DNA of 64,000 nucleotides from Diphasiastrum complanatum (GCA_029204225.1 CM055092.1:83424976-83488975); one strand, 5' to 3'. Positions 25,055-37,333 are shown, counted from the stretch's first letter. Notes: a model not told the origin generated them from the letters alone. Made by a program: numbers and translations.

Positions 25055-25600
25055 TGTGAAAAATACAGATCCAAAATGCACTTAATGGATCGTTGATTTT
25101 AGGTCAATTTGATCAACACAACTAGAACTAGTTAGAAGGTAAAAATCAACATGCTAGTCTTGCATAAATCACATAGATCTGATCATGAACATCACAAAAC
25201 GTTAAGGCATTGTCCCTGTCCGTATTACAGCAGCAGCCGACTGTCTTTCACACATGTGGATTCAAGATCGACAAAAAATCACAATTCTACACAGAGAAAT
25301 TCAAGATACACGAGATGGACATAATATCAACAAAGCTTAGTTCTCCATGTATAATAAGAGAAAAACAATCAATATTTATAACAGCCATAATGTCATTTAG
25401 CCCTTTCCTCCAACTATACCCTAAAATGGCAACTTCTAGGTAACTTAACCAAAAACCTAGAAATTATGATCCACATGCAATGTACCAAATTTAACCAATT
25501 AGAATGGGTCCAAACATGACCTAATCCACTTAGCTGCTTGCTAAAAACAGTAATAACATTATTTAGATCTTTATTGACATTTATGAAACTAACTTCAAGT
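25055..25600 (-). repeat. 5' LTR of the 24-kb remnant (family L3)
   Basis: Read on the minus strand it ends ...TTCACA at the PBS. A TATA-like GTTATAAATATTG lies near 25370-25382, and a 'ctttcacacatgtgg' module near 25240-25255 on the plus strand. The start is uncertain (about 25600). Confidence 0.6.
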
Positions 25601-28600
25601 TGAATTATTGGAGAGACAGAGTGACTTGATTGGGATGGATATTTTGAAGTATATATATTTTAACTTCACTACATTCATGTGATCTAACCCTCTAACCACA
25701 ATATTGCTTAGAGAACTTATCTTCATTGCCCGCACGTATCATAGTCCCAATTCCATGAATCGCAATCATATGAGCGTAGCTAGGACAAGGATAATTCAGA
25801 TTAATCTAATTAGGTATTTTCAATCTAGTACACACATATATAAGAGTCATCCCGATTTAGTTTGTAACATATCTTTGTACTTGGAACATTTATGTATATA
25901 TAAGTTAAAAGAATCCATCAATCTTTAAGTGCATAATATGTTAACTCAAATATTTGCAATTTTTTGACCCTGCTTTGCTTTGCAATGAGAACTTAGCGTT
26001 CATGTGCAAGATTGCCTTGTGTCCAGACTTCATTTACAAAACATATCTAACTATTTTAAATTAATAGTTTGGGTTGTGCTGCGCACTATAAATGAATTGT
26101 TTAATTTTATTGTTTTTTCTAAGCTATTGCTTCTTTTTTTTTTTGTTACTGGTTTTATTATTATCTGGTGGTTCATACGTGGAGGTTCATCCGTGGATTG
26201 GATTGTATTTTCATGTCCCTTGCTATTTGCGGAGTCTTCCATATCCTGCATGCAACGGTTTCCAGGTCAGAAGGAACTGTCTGCGTGTTTTAGGAGAACT
26301 GTCTGATGTTCGTAGTGCGATAAATCGATGTTTCGTATTCATGGTCTGTCATTTGTTATTAGTTCAAAGATTAACTGTCTCTGATTTTTGTTTTTGTGAA
26401 ACAATTTCTGTGAGCCAGTCTTGCGTACCTGTACTTTTGGAATTGTTAGCTGCGTTGCTACGGTTCAGAGATTTGTGGTGGCTGTTTTGTTTTACTGCTT
26501 TGGTGTACTTCCAGGATTTCTATGAGATCCAACTTTTCACGCTATTTCTGGGTGAATGTGTCTCTTTTAAGTGTACTTATTTTGGCACTAATTCTCAACA
26601 CCACGTTACCAACTCTAGTTTCTGATTTCTCACCGAAAATTTGTTCTGGCAAATCGGAATAGAACTACCATATTCGGTGCATACAGATCTTATATGAATT
26701 TCTGGTTGTTACAGTGTTTTTACTACTATGGATACTTGAACTTTTACATACTTCCGATAATTAAACGAGTGAGGGGTATCTAGCTAACTAGAGTTGATAG
26801 TCTGATCAGTAGCTTGGCAGTTAGCAAAATTTGGAGCGAAATAATAAATAGATCTGACCGCACTCAGCATACCAGATCGCAAAAGAACGACTAGCTTAGG
26901 CCGCACAGATCATGACATATAGCAAAAGAATGAATGGCTATGGCCACGCTGACCATAGCAGATTGATTGCAAGACGATGAATAGCTTTAGCATCACCGAC
27001 CGTGACAGATTAGACAAAGGCAAAAGAAAAGCACAGAAAACGAATGTAAAACACAAATCCTTGGGCAAATACTCTGAATAAAATGAAAAGCAGACCACAG
27101 GAGCTAACTCACGTCAAAAGCAAGAAGAACAAAGGATCACCGTGAGATGTATACAAGATACGGGAGAAGAGCAAAGGCAGGAAAGTGATGTTGACTCTTT
27201 CGAAAGAATCAGCAGTCAACCGCCCTACTTAGCCCAATACCATCAAACTATGAGTAAGGCTCATCGTGCATGCATCCACCAAAAAAGCTGCCTGCAGAAT
27301 CTGACATAGAATATATCATTTTTCTCTTGAAGTTGGTGCCATATTTCTCCCATACTCCAGAGCCACTTTTATCCAAAAACCTGAAGCTTACAAAAGAAAC
27401 GAGGAATAGGCAGAATAATATAACAAATCTTGCTGACTGACAAGATTCCCTATGATAATAATAAGCAAAATTATATGAATATTCTACTTGGTGACACTGG
27501 ATTCTAGATGATCATGGCAAGTTGTGACAGCAATTGATCGAAGTTTCAACTTATACCAAAAACTAAGCCCTCTAGAAAGATTCTGCTTGCTGACACAAAA
27601 CTTAGGATGAAAAACTATGATCGAGGATTAATATAGAAAATAATATGATTAATCTGCTTGCTAGCACAAAACTCTGGATGAATATATAAAAGTCAAAGAA
27701 ATAGGCAGTTTCAAAATTCAAATGCAAAACAGTATGATTGATCTGCTTGCTGACACAAAACTCTGAAATAGGCAGAATAGCATGCAAAAGAATATGATTG
27801 ATATGCTTGCTAACACAACTCGGATGAAAAATCATTAAAAAAAACTTTAACGTACAGTTTATTGCATGTTGCAAAGGCAGGGCCCGGTGGCTTGCCACAA
27901 TGCACTTGTTTTTATTAACAATTATGAACAATTGATTTTACTTGCCAACTTCATAAGAACTAGGGAAAAAGCCATACATAACGGCCTGGCACATACTCTA
28001 GTTTAGAACATTCAACGTATTCTAGTTTGATACATTATTCAATTGTTGCAAGAAGCAGAACAATCTATCCGTTATATCTAACGAAATAATGCATATAACT
28101 TACTGCATCATGGAACATACTCCATCACCTACGCAGGGAGTTAAGTCGACCAACGAGCAGCAGCATGCAAAAGCAACTTTTCACCAATCTAATATCTAAC
28201 ATTGGCAAAATGCGGTTCATCATTAGCCGAGGGACTTTATACATACTCATTCCAAAAAAAGCCAGAACTCTCTAGAGCAAAACTTCATACACCGTGTTAT
28301 CGAAAAAAATTTTCTATAGCTTTCAATTTCTGTCGCATTGACTTTCAGGTTTAGAAATTTTTTTCCATCCAACAAAATCTCGTTCTAATTTCTATCATAC
28401 TAACTACATAGATTTGAATTTTAAAAATACTACTGCACTTCTTCATCTCATCGATAAGGGAACTCATTACAGTACCGCCCCCGGGATCTCAGGTTGTAAC
28501 AGAGGAAAAAACGTCGTCTTATATACGAGTATCTTACAAACTACAACAGTAAGAATAAGCTGACTACAGCTATGTTCCAATCAGCAATCAAAACATAATT

Positions 28601-28610
28601 TTCCCGAAAA
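25600..28610. other. no recognised gene; two degenerate minisatellites
   Basis: A 177-residue plus-strand frame (26092-26625) is hydrophobic, Cys-rich and unlike any family I know, so it is not called. Imperfect ~50-base repeats (cagatc...gcaaaagaa.ga.tggct) occur at 26850-27010. At 27400-27840 the phrase 'tgctt.ctgacacaaaactctg' with 'aaataggcag' recurs four or five times. The latter sits downstream of the oleosin gene. Confidence 0.4.
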
Positions 28611-28616
28611 TGCGGC

Positions 28617-29159
28617 TTACGCTCCCGGAGCTGCAACTTGTGACTTTTGCAAATAGCCAGTCACATGTGACCCATACTCACGGGCTCTGTCCTGCACTTG
28701 GTTAGCAGTTTCCATCAGACTATGTCTAGCAGCTTCCAGCTGCTCTGATCCAGCCGGATGTCTTCCTCTAAAGTATCTGTAAAGCCACAGAACGACCGAC
28801 AAGAATGTAACGAATGTAGCTGCAGTTGCAAAGAAAGCTGATGTTGCGAGAAAAAGAACTATTCCCAGAGGGATCAAGATCGGACTGAACAGTATGAGAA
28901 GTGGCGATGCAAGCAGCAGCGTGATAGCGGTCCCTCCCAAAGCCAAGCCTCCACCCACAAGCAACACCGTCCCACCCATCAGTAATGTCACCAGACCTAA
29001 AGTTTGATTCCGAGTTAAAGGAGCTCGATCGCGCATCCGCTGCATCATTCCTTTAGTCTGATCCTTGGCCTTCTGAGCTGGATCTCCCATCCTCTGTGCT
29101 GCTTCCGACGCTTTGTCGCCAACCCTTTCACCAATTCTCTGGACCCCCTGATTAGACAT
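28617..29159 (-). CDS. oleosin
   Basis: Oleosins coat lipid droplets with a hydrophobic hairpin that dips into the oil core and prevents fusion. From the ATG at 29159 the protein has 180 residues: an amphipathic N-terminus (1-50), an uninterrupted hydrophobic segment (about 53-127) and an amphipathic C-terminus. The proline knot P86-x5-S92-P93-x3-P97 is perfect. 'RGRHPAGSEQLEAAR' at 131-145 is typical of the longer (H-type) C-terminus. The frame stays open another 25 codons upstream, to a TAG at 29237-29235, without an ATG; an AG-ended splice acceptor there is possible, so a short upstream exon cannot be excluded. One exon otherwise, no disruption, TAA at 28619. Confidence 0.92.
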   Translation of the reverse strand: MSNQGVQRIGERVGDKASEAAQRMGDPAQKAKDQTKGMMQRMRDRAPLTRNQTLGLVTLLMGGTVLLVGGGLALGGTAITLLLASPLLILFSPILIPLGIVLFLATSAFFATAATFVTFLSVVLWLYRYFRGRHPAGSEQLEAARHSLMETANQVQDRAREYGSHVTGYLQKSQVAAPGA

Positions 29160-29379
29160 CTCGTGCTGCTCTAATAATTTCCTTCTGGCTTCAATGCCTC
29201 TCAGCTCCACTGCCCACTTCTCTAACCTTCGCAACTATTCATGCACAAAATCAACGATCTCACAAGTTTCCTTTCAACAGCAATGCTAACCAAAATGCAA
29301 CACGCTGTTGCGTTGAGAAGAGCCATTGCAAGAGAGCAGGTATTTGATGTAGATCCAAAGGATGCCCAATTAAGAAAGC

Positions 29380-29387
29380 CATGCATG
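29380..29387. promoter_or_regulatory. RY motif upstream of oleosin
   Basis: CATGCATG lies about 220 bases upstream of the oleosin ATG and is followed by 'cacgttcacgtac', an ABRE-like string. RY motifs bind B3 factors (ABI3/FUS3/LEC2) that drive oleosin in seeds of flowering plants. Two further CATGCA copies sit at 29689-29694 and 29758-29763 in a short duplicated context. Function here is inference. Confidence 0.5.
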
Positions 29388-29479
29388 CACGTTCACGTAC
29401 AGAAAGAGCTTATGCCGCATGGCGCACATGCCATGTTCAGTTCAGCTAGAGTTGTCACTGGAAGCAACAACCGCTCCAT

Positions 29480-30440
29480 GGGCAAAACTAGACTCTAAAA
29501 GACACATTTGCACCCAATCATATACGCGTATTATACGCTGCCATAAAATACATGTATTATACATTTTCCGCTGAAAAGTATGTAGGTCACTTTGAAATAA
29601 TAGATACCCCTACCCTGCCTCAACTTTGGCTCATCCTCCTGCAGCATGCCATAGCCATAGCTTTGAACCCTCCATTTGCAGCCTGCAACATGCATTTATG
29701 ATGCCTGCGCCTCCACCTCCACGTCCATCCTCACCTCTCAGCCGCCCTGGGCTGCAACATGCATTTATGACGCCTCAATGTGAGATGAGTATGTGGTTAA
29801 TGCACATCTGTTTTGATGATCGACAAGACTTCATCAAATACTTCCATGTGAGATCCCTCACAATTTTGCTCTTATGTTTATGTTTGAAGAGATGGACACT
29901 AAGATACAAACATCTCATATTCTTTTTATCAAAGTTGTCTAATACGTTGTATTATACATGTTTATATAATATGTTAATTATATGATATTTTAATATAAAA
30001 TACATATTATATTCAACTGTGCTAAAAAATACGATTTGAAAGTTTATCAAGTCAAAATTCATGAGGCTTGAAAACCGTGAGAATCTCTATATTACTGTTT
30101 GGGTTGTTTTAGTTTTATCTTTGCCATGATAGCCATAAAGCTATTGTGACAATTTTGTCAATGCTTATTCCTAAAGCTATTGTGAGAATTCTCTCAATGT
30201 TAATATAATGCCATTTCTTTTTGGCCTTGCCTTGCGAAGGCATTTGTGTTGAGGTTGGTCAATGGAGTTTGGAAAAAACATCAACGTTAAAGAATAATCT
30301 AAGGTGGCAACCTAAAATTTGATTATCACAAAATAAGATGATAATTTTCACGTTTCACCCACCACCCTTTCCGATCACTCATTTCTCTCCTTCGATATCG
30401 GCCACCTTCCACCACTCATTTATATTGTTTCAGACAAACA
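29480..30440. other. spacer without a recognised gene
   Basis: Contains a duplicated phrase 'ctgcaacatgcatttatga' (29684 and 29752) and AT-rich sequence. No domain was recognised. Confidence 0.4.
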
Positions 30441-31755
30441 TCTGAAAGTAAGTTTCTAAACCATATTGCTTTCTTTGTAGCTTGAGAGGCTGTGATATAC
30501 TCTGATTCAGTAGAAGATAGAGTTATCAAAGTTTGTTTGCGACTTTTCTATGAAATAGGACCGTTGTTGAGGAAGAATGTAAATCCAAAAGTGGATTTAC
30601 GAGTGTCTACATCTCCTGCCCAACTTGCATCTGAATAACCACTAAAAATATTGAATTTGTCGTTGTCGACTACTCCATAACAAATGCATAAGTCCATAGT
30701 AGCTCAAATATATCTCAAAAATCTAATAAGAGCCTTCCAATGTGTAATACCAAGATTAGAGTCATAATCTGACTTAAGGAACTGACTGCAAAAGCTATGT
30801 TTGGTTTGGTACAGATCATCGCGTACATAAGAGATCCTATTATTGAATGATAAAAATACTCACACATCTGCTCCTACTCTTCGATCGTCTGAGGACATTG
30901 GTCATGGGTCCATCGGTGCGTGAGCTAATTTTCAATTCATTAGATTATATATGATTAACATATTGTGAATTTATTTTTGTTGAGTAATGTAAATCAACTT
31001 CTATTTTCTATCTTTTTGGATTTGAACACCTAGACAATAATGAGCTTCGCCCAGATCGGTCATGTCGAATTCTGAAGACATCATTGATTTAGCTTCCTTT
31101 ATTAGATTGATATTATTTTTAAAAAGCAGTGTGTCGTCCATGCATACAAAGTGATAATAATAAAGGAATGCTGCATTGACTTGAAGTAGATATTAGAATT
31201 TGAAGTGCTTGGTTTATAGCCGTGATCGATAGGAAAAGTGTTGATCCTTTGAAATCATGCTCTAGCAGATTGCTTCCAGCCATAAAGTGCTCTATGGAGT
31301 TTACGTACATGATTTTGTTTTCCTTCGATATTGTAACCTTCAAGTTGCATCATGTAAATATCTTCTTCGATAACTCCATTAAGATATGTTGTCTGTACAT
31401 CCATTTGATGTACCTCTAAATCTGCGGTAGCAGCAAATGACAATAGAAGTTTGATTGAAGAATGTTTAACTACTGGACTGAAAGTCTCAGTGTAGTCACC
31501 ATTATGTACCTGAGAAAATCCTCTCGCGACAAGTCGAGCTTTTCTTCGATTGATGCTTCCATTTGCCTTGTCTTTGATTTTGAATATCCACTTGCAATCA
31601 ACTACATTTCTGTTGGCAATCAATTCGACAATAGTCCAACTTTGGTTCTTGATAAGAGATGAATACTCTTTATCCATAGCTTATTTTCAAAGATCAAAAT
31701 CGGGCTGACTAAGTGCCTCTTCGACGGTAGTCGGCTCTTGAACAAGACTGTTTAT
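30440..31755 (-). pseudogene. copia RT-RNase H, decayed
   Basis: The minus strand from 31750 reads the RT start ('SLVQEPTTVEEALSQPDFDL', stops, 'MDKEYSSLIKNQSWTIVEL'), then an open RT half at 31255-31677 with 'ARLVARGFSQ', motif A 'EVHQMDVQTTYLNG' and 'LHRALYGWKQSARA'. Farther on, 30480-30650 gives the RNase H text 'SDASWAGDVDTRKSTFGF' and 'LSSTESEYITAS'. Several shifts lie between. The 3' end with LTR was not found. Confidence 0.8.
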
Positions 31756-31760
31756 GAATT

Positions 31761-31996
31761 GTAAAATTGTATGAGCGGAGGTCAGAATGGACCTCGGAAT
31801 AAGAGATGGTATATTGTCTTAAACATCCACATACTTCGAGGTCTGTTCCGACCTCCACTGATTCCCACCCCAGTTGATAGATGTACCCATTATCAACAGA
31901 ATTATCAATAAAAGTACAGATTTGTTTCTAAGATTTTTAAATTCTAATATTAATAAAATTGAATGTAGTCCTACATTACAAAATGTGGATCTACTG
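31761..31996 (+). repeat. repeat copy 1 (pairs with 33076-33306)
   Basis: Shared text: 'cctcggaataagagatggtat', 'cctccactgattcccacc', 'gatttgtttctaa', 'aaaattgaatgtagtcctac'. Similarity to 33076-33306 is around three quarters, direct orientation, 1.3 kb apart. They may be diverged LTRs of an element whose inside holds the integrase fragment at 32106-32640. Confidence 0.65.
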
Positions 31997-32105
31997 TACA
32001 AGTGCTTTGAACTGCTACTAGTTGTGCTAGTCAACTGCTTGGATGGTGTTAGAGCCAAAAAAATCGGCATACAGATCTGCAAAACAATTTCATTACAAAA
32101 AAAGG

Positions 32106-32640
32106 GTTGAAACTGTTTCCACTGCAGCTTATATTCAGAACAGATGTCCGACTAAAGGTCTCTTAGAAAAAACACCTTATGAAGTTTAGACAGGCTTGAA
32201 ACCATCATTATTGAATGTATCATTATGAGTTTTTGGATGTATCGCTTATGTACAGATACCGCAAGATATCAAGAAGAAGCTCGACTTTTAGAGTATAAAA
32301 TCTATTCACATTAGCTACACTACTTTATATAAAGCTTATATGTTGTATGATCCTGTCTAGAAGATATTCACCAGTCGGGATACCATCTTCATCGAAGATC
32401 AATTTATCATCCTCAAAGGCAAGGGTAAAACTCATATAGTCAAATTATTGGACTCTCCCGAAGTATCGAACACTTATGTTTCCAAGTCGACTATTCCTAT
32501 TGAAGGTCCTAGCTCGTCCACTTCAAACGAACAGCTTATAAATAGCGAATCCGAAGAAGATGATGTTGCATTTCAGCAACTACAACATGATGAAAATAAT
32601 CAACTTCACAATATGGCCTAACTACTCGAGAAGAGAACGC
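32106..32640 (+). pseudogene. copia integrase C-terminal part and linker
   Basis: Plus-strand text: 'TVSTAAYIQNRCPTKGLLE', 'KTPYEV', a stop, 'GLKPSLLN', 'VFGCIAYVQIPQDIKKKL', then the linker 'DRDTIFIED'-like and 'ESEEDDVAFQQLQHDENN'. Stops interrupt it. It is opposite in strand to the RT at 30.4-31.8 kb, so either two elements meet here or one was internally inverted. Confidence 0.75.
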
Positions 32641-33075
32641 AAAGTAGCCGGCTACGGGATCAGTGCCTGACTAATATAATGATAGTGGGTCACGTCCCGA
32701 ACACAACCACATACAGTAAATCAAATAAACTGTACAATGATTACATCATCACATTTAGAGCTTATACTAATAAATCAAATCACAACCTGATTTCTAACTC
32801 TTAGGCCAACTATGGATTTCTCCAGCGGGTTCGCAAAAACATTTGTTAAGAAGTGTCGCCATTTCAAGGACAAACGTAATCAAGAAGGCAGTATGAAGGC
32901 CTCAATGTGGTGAAAGAATCTAAAAAATGTGGTAGTGTTGAGTCACATTTTGTTCATTTTGATGTATCAAGTGGGGCATGAATTTTGTAATCTTGATATA
33001 TCAGCTAAGGTGGTAATAATCTAGCATTGTTCAGGCATAAATTGCCAATGTTTACCAGAGATCTATTTCTGAAAA

Positions 33076-33306
33076 GTAAAAATGTAAGAGCAGATGTCGA
33101 AATGCACCTCGGAATAAGAGATGGTATACTACCTTAAATAGATCCATATATTTAGAGGTCTATTTCAACCTCCACTGACTCTCACCCATTATCAACAGAT
33201 TCATCAATAAACGTTGAGATTTGTTTCTAAAATGTGTAGATATATTTTCATAAATCGTAATGTAAAATAAAATTGAATGTATTCCTACATTGCAAGACGT
33301 GCATCT
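33076..33306 (+). repeat. repeat copy 2 (pairs with 31761-31996)
   Basis: See the partner copy for shared phrases. The copy is followed by AT-rich DNA with short repeats of 'tgcttgaacttaagtt(t/c)gagc' at 33413-33470. Confidence 0.65.
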
Positions 33307-33920
33307 ACAACAAAAAATAGGAGATAAACATTTAAACACTGTTTTAGTAATATTGGGAGAATTTCTTGATTTTGAAACAAATTAATTTCTCTCTCTCTAT
33401 CCTCTCTAGTACATGCTTGTGTGCTTGAACTTAAGTTTGAGCAAAGGAACATGTGCTTGAACTTAAGTTCGAGCATAGCCCTTTTCAAGTTTGTGCGATT
33501 CAACTTAATTTTGAGCATAGGACCTCATAAAAGAAAAGAATGGGACTTGGGAATGTCCCAAAATTACTAAAACAGTGTTTTTATGTAAAAATTTATGAGC
33601 AGAGATATATAATCTAGCATTTATGAGTTGGTAACAATCTAGCATAAACTGCAGACTCGTCGATATACCGTATAGGTAGTTTGCGTTCTCTTCTCGATCT
33701 TCTAGGAAATGCCTGACCCTCGACCTTAGTTTGTGACATGTGGTAGGCCAATTTTAGGACACTTGCCTTATCATGCAGTTTGTGAATACTCTATATGTAT
33801 AGTGTTTCTTTGTAATTTATTAACTTTTGTTGTGCCATCTATGAGAGCTTGTGAGGAGTGGCTATGGTGATTGTGTGATGTGAGCTGCATACTGCACTAG
33901 ATTCTATCGGAATTTCAACT

Positions 33921-33932
33921 TGGTATCAGAGT
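33921..33932 (+). other. LTR-element primer binding site
   Basis: TGGTATCAGAGT, complementary to the 3' end of initiator Met tRNA, follows 'tcggaatttcaact'. It implies an LTR ending near 33917 and a plus-strand element leader to about 34250. No gag was recognised downstream before the minus-strand pol remnant. Confidence 0.6.
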
Positions 33933-34329
33933 ATCAGGGTGATGCAGGTATGTACGATCCGCTGGAGCCATGGGATAGCGTCTTTCACCAAGAATAATAG
34001 CACTTAGAGCATCTCAGGATAGAGGATTCCATACAGGGTATAGGCAGTCCGGATGGCAGGAGACAGCAAAGTTCCTTTGATCAGAGCTTCGGGGAAAATT
34101 AGGACGATCGTCGTAAGAGAATTCTTGGAAGAATTCTAAGGACGGTGATATACAGATAAGGTGAAGCAGTGTACAGAACATTAGGACCTATGGGAGGGCT
34201 TGGACAAAACTTTCTCGATGCTTATTGTCATTAGGTAGTGAATCATGGTTGTATTATATGACCCTTTCCCAAAGTATTCGTTAAGTACACCCCTTCCATC
34301 TAAATAGTCATGGGAGCTATTCAAGTGTA

Positions 34330-35818
34330 GCGTGCAATTCTCCAACCATCTTGGTTATTAGATGGTTGACAGTGAATAATCAAAAACCGTGTTATGACCA
34401 ATGTACATGGCCCATGTGGGTCATTGTCATTATCCAATAGAAATGTCTCATTTGTCAACTTGAGTCGAGGTGTTATGCCCGGTATTTCACATTTTGTCGG
34501 CATCCTCTTAAATTCAGACGATCTTTGACATTTTTTCAGTCTCTCACGATAATTAACCCCTCGGTGGCCCTTATGCATTAGGTACTTCCTTAAGTATGAA
34601 GGCTTTGCCCATTTTTGTCCCATGACCCATTGTCCTAATGTGGTATTTGATACTTGTGATGCCCAATTTTCTGGTGATGGTATTTCTCATTCGGCTTTTA
34701 ATTGACGTTTTTGGTCCAAAAAGATTGGTTGGAGAAGAATGTTGGTCTTTGTTGAAAATTCTTGACATTTTTCAAATATCCAGATGCTCGAAAATATTGG
34801 CCAATCTCTGATTTCCATATGGGTTGGGGGAAAAGAGAACCTGAACAAGATGAACGTTGGATGTGATTGAATAAAATCGATATCTGCATGCAGGTTCCTC
34901 AACCAAATCGCCTCCTTTGTAACATTTGTGGTAGCTGTCAAATTCTTCTATGGAGGACGATGCTACCGAGGTCTGGATGTTACATGAGATTGGACCTTGA
35001 TTGAACATAAATCTAGAAGTCAATATTCTAGTGTCGATACCTTCTGTCCAGTCTGCATCAGTGTAGCCTTTGAGAATTTTGACTGATGGGTCAAATTTCT
35101 GTTGACTGATGGAAATTAGTCTGTTGGGTCGGATTCGAAAAATGTACTCCATTGCTAACATGCATTTTAGATTCTTCATTGAGTTCATATTATTACTGAG
35201 TAATAAAACATCATCTACATAATGAGTAGTGATAATGGAAATATCTGAAACAGACTTGAAGTCAATATTCGAGTCTGTCGAGTTTGGATAGAAACCATTC
35301 TCATTTTGAATTGCAAATGTGGTATTCTCTTCTGCCTTGCACTGGTCAGCATTAGTAGTTGACTTTGCCTCTAGAATAGTGTTAAGTTCCTACACAAAGT
35401 AGCAGGCCAGATCATCCATGAACAGGGATGGAGGCTGTCTGGATCGATTCGATATTCTGTGTTGAAATTTGATACTTTGATGTTGTTTCATCCGTTGAGT
35501 TTATGACTCATTTTCTGAGTCAGTATCAATTTTTGAAATTTTGACCCTTGGGTCAGATTTTGGTTGTTCAACCTTTGGGTCGGATTTTGTAGTAGCTTTT
35601 TCCTTGAGATTGAAAAATTGATCTTCCAAGAAAGTCAAATCTCTGCTCGTGAAGGTCTTCTAAGAGTCCAGATTGAAGGTCTTGTATGTTTGATGGTCTA
35701 AGGAATAGCCAATAAAAATCGATCTTCTGTTGTCAGACTCTTGGGTTGGATGTGGGATTTTTCGACCTTGGATCGAATTTTGACTGTTTGGTCCTTGGGT
35801 TGGATTTTTCTAGAGATC
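34330..35818 (-). pseudogene. copia element A, RT-RNase H half
   Basis: From 35818 downward: linker/RT remnants, then motif C as 'HYVDDVLLLSNN' near 35,200, then 'MNSMKNLKCMLAMEYIFRI', 'KGYTDADWTEGIDTRI' and 'SVASSSIEEFDSYHK' of RNase H (about 34,900-35,070), and 'KYHIRTMGHGTKMGKAF' near 34,630. The RNase H acidic centres appear partly kept (DADW, SSIEEFD). Many stops and shifts. This half is separated from the PR-integrase half (40402-41621) by the young element at 35824-40396. Confidence 0.8.
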
Positions 35819-35823
35819 AGTAG
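35819..35823. other. target site duplication, left copy (agtag)
   Basis: agtag immediately precedes the 5' LTR at 35824, and the same five bases immediately follow the 3' LTR at 40397-40401. Five bases is the normal copia length. Confidence 0.92.
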
Positions 35824-36528
35824 TGTGAAGAATTGCCAAAAATTGGCAAATCTAGCTTGATCAAAAACCATGTAGAATAGTGTAAATTGTGTACACAAGT
35901 GGGTGGGTCCCACACATGTGAGGCCATGATGCCACATGGGAAACCCATCCTAATGTAGGTTAGGTCAATTCAAGGGAGTTGGTCATGTCTATTTGGTGGT
36001 CATCCCTACTTTATAGGACCTACACCTAAGTTTAAGGTGAAAATTTGACCAACTAGCTACCTACCACGCATAACTCTAGGAAATAGACTAGGGTTTCATT
36101 TTAGGTCAAGGAGAGTGAGTTAACTTCCTTATTACATGCTGGAAATCCACCTAACTTCAAGAAGGAAGTCGAATTTGCTATGTATTCCCTCTCTCCATAG
36201 TGAGAAGATAGAAAATTTTTGGAGCTCATTGGCAATCTCAAGCTAGTTCACTATGTACATTGAGTTTTTGTGATCCAAATGAAACCAAATCAATTTCTAC
36301 TTGTTTCTCAGGTTTAAGGCCGTACTACAGCCTGTATTACACACGTGTGGGCTCGGATTTCAATGTTTATCAATGCTTTTGATTGTTAATGCTTGTTGTT
36401 TGTCAAATTGCCAATCTAGATCAACTTTTTTGTGTCTAGTTTTTTGATAGATTGTTAAGCAAGCATCCAATCACTCTTGTGGATCTTTTGTAGATCCATT
36501 TATGGTCCTAAAGTACAGTACTTTCACA
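35824..36528 (+). repeat. 5' LTR (705 bp, family L4)
   Basis: TGTGAAGAATTGCC ... GTACTTTCACA. Contains 'ccgtactacagcctgtatta' followed by 'cacacgtgtggg' at about 36331-36362. The PBS follows directly. Confidence 0.95.
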
Positions 36529-36543
36529 TGGTATTAGAGCCAA
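36529..36543 (+). other. primer binding site (initiator Met tRNA)
   Basis: TGGTATTAGAGCCAA abuts the LTR with no gap; one change from TGGTATCAGAGCCA. Confidence 0.9.
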
Positions 36544-36963
36544 GTACAAGAGCATAAGCCATTGATCTAATGCAAATCCATTTTTAGCAAGTTTTGGTGC
36601 TAAAAACTAGTATTGAGAGGGCAAGCTAGAATCTTGATTTTGGTGAGGAGATTTGATCCCAAACTTGGTAGGGGTCCAAATCCATACTGTCCACATGTGT
36701 GGGCACCTCTGAACCTGAATTTAATGCATGGTATTCATTTGATCCAAAAAAATTCAATTTGTGAGCTATTGGTGTAATTTTTGGTGGATATCCTAGGATA
36801 ATCTACCAAGATCATTTGCCATTGATTAGATTTTAATTTGTTTCATAGAATCTAATTAATCTAGGCTGAGTTCAAGTCCTATTAAGGTTAAAAACAGGTC
36901 TTGAAAGTACACCAAGAAGGAAGAAAGAGATTAAGTCATTTTTTTGTCCAAAAATAGCCAAAA

Positions 36964-37311
36964 TTGGCAAGATTTGATTGTAAGTAGATTTCACATCATC
37001 TTATCTTCATTCCAACTTTGTGAGGGAGTGCTATAACTGAGATTATAAGTCCATTTGTTGGATTAGAAATCTAATTTGAGTGAAAAACTACAAGAGAGAG
37101 ACCTTAGTGAGTTTCTAGAGACAATCAAATCCATTTCTTGGCAAGATTTGTTTGTAAGTAGTTTTCACTTCATCTTATCTTCATTCCAGCTTTGTGAGGG
37201 AGTGATAGAACTGTGATTATAAGTCCATTTGTTGGATTAGAAATCAAATTTGAGTGAAACACTGCAAGTGTGAGACCTTTGTGAGTTTCAAGTCAATCAA
37301 ATCTATTTCTT
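36964..37311 (+). repeat. 174-bp tandem duplication in the leader
   Basis: Two adjoining units start 'ttggcaagattt' at 36964 and 37138 and share 'tcatcttatcttcattcca', 'tttgtgagggagtg' and 'ttataagtccatttgttgga'. They differ at perhaps one base in ten, so the duplication is much older than this insertion. Confidence 0.85.
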
Positions 37312-37333
37312 GTTTGTAGAAGTCACTAGTAAG

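Noticed and set aside
26092-26625. 177-codon hydrophobic, Cys-rich plus-strand frame
   Set aside because: T-rich sequence produces Phe/Leu/Cys-rich text by composition; no family recognised and no promoter or splice support.
33921-33932. tRNA gene suggested by a tRNA-complementary string
   Set aside because: Only the 12-base primer binding site is present, not a cloverleaf. The same holds at 36529 and 61190. No tRNA or rRNA gene was found by eye.
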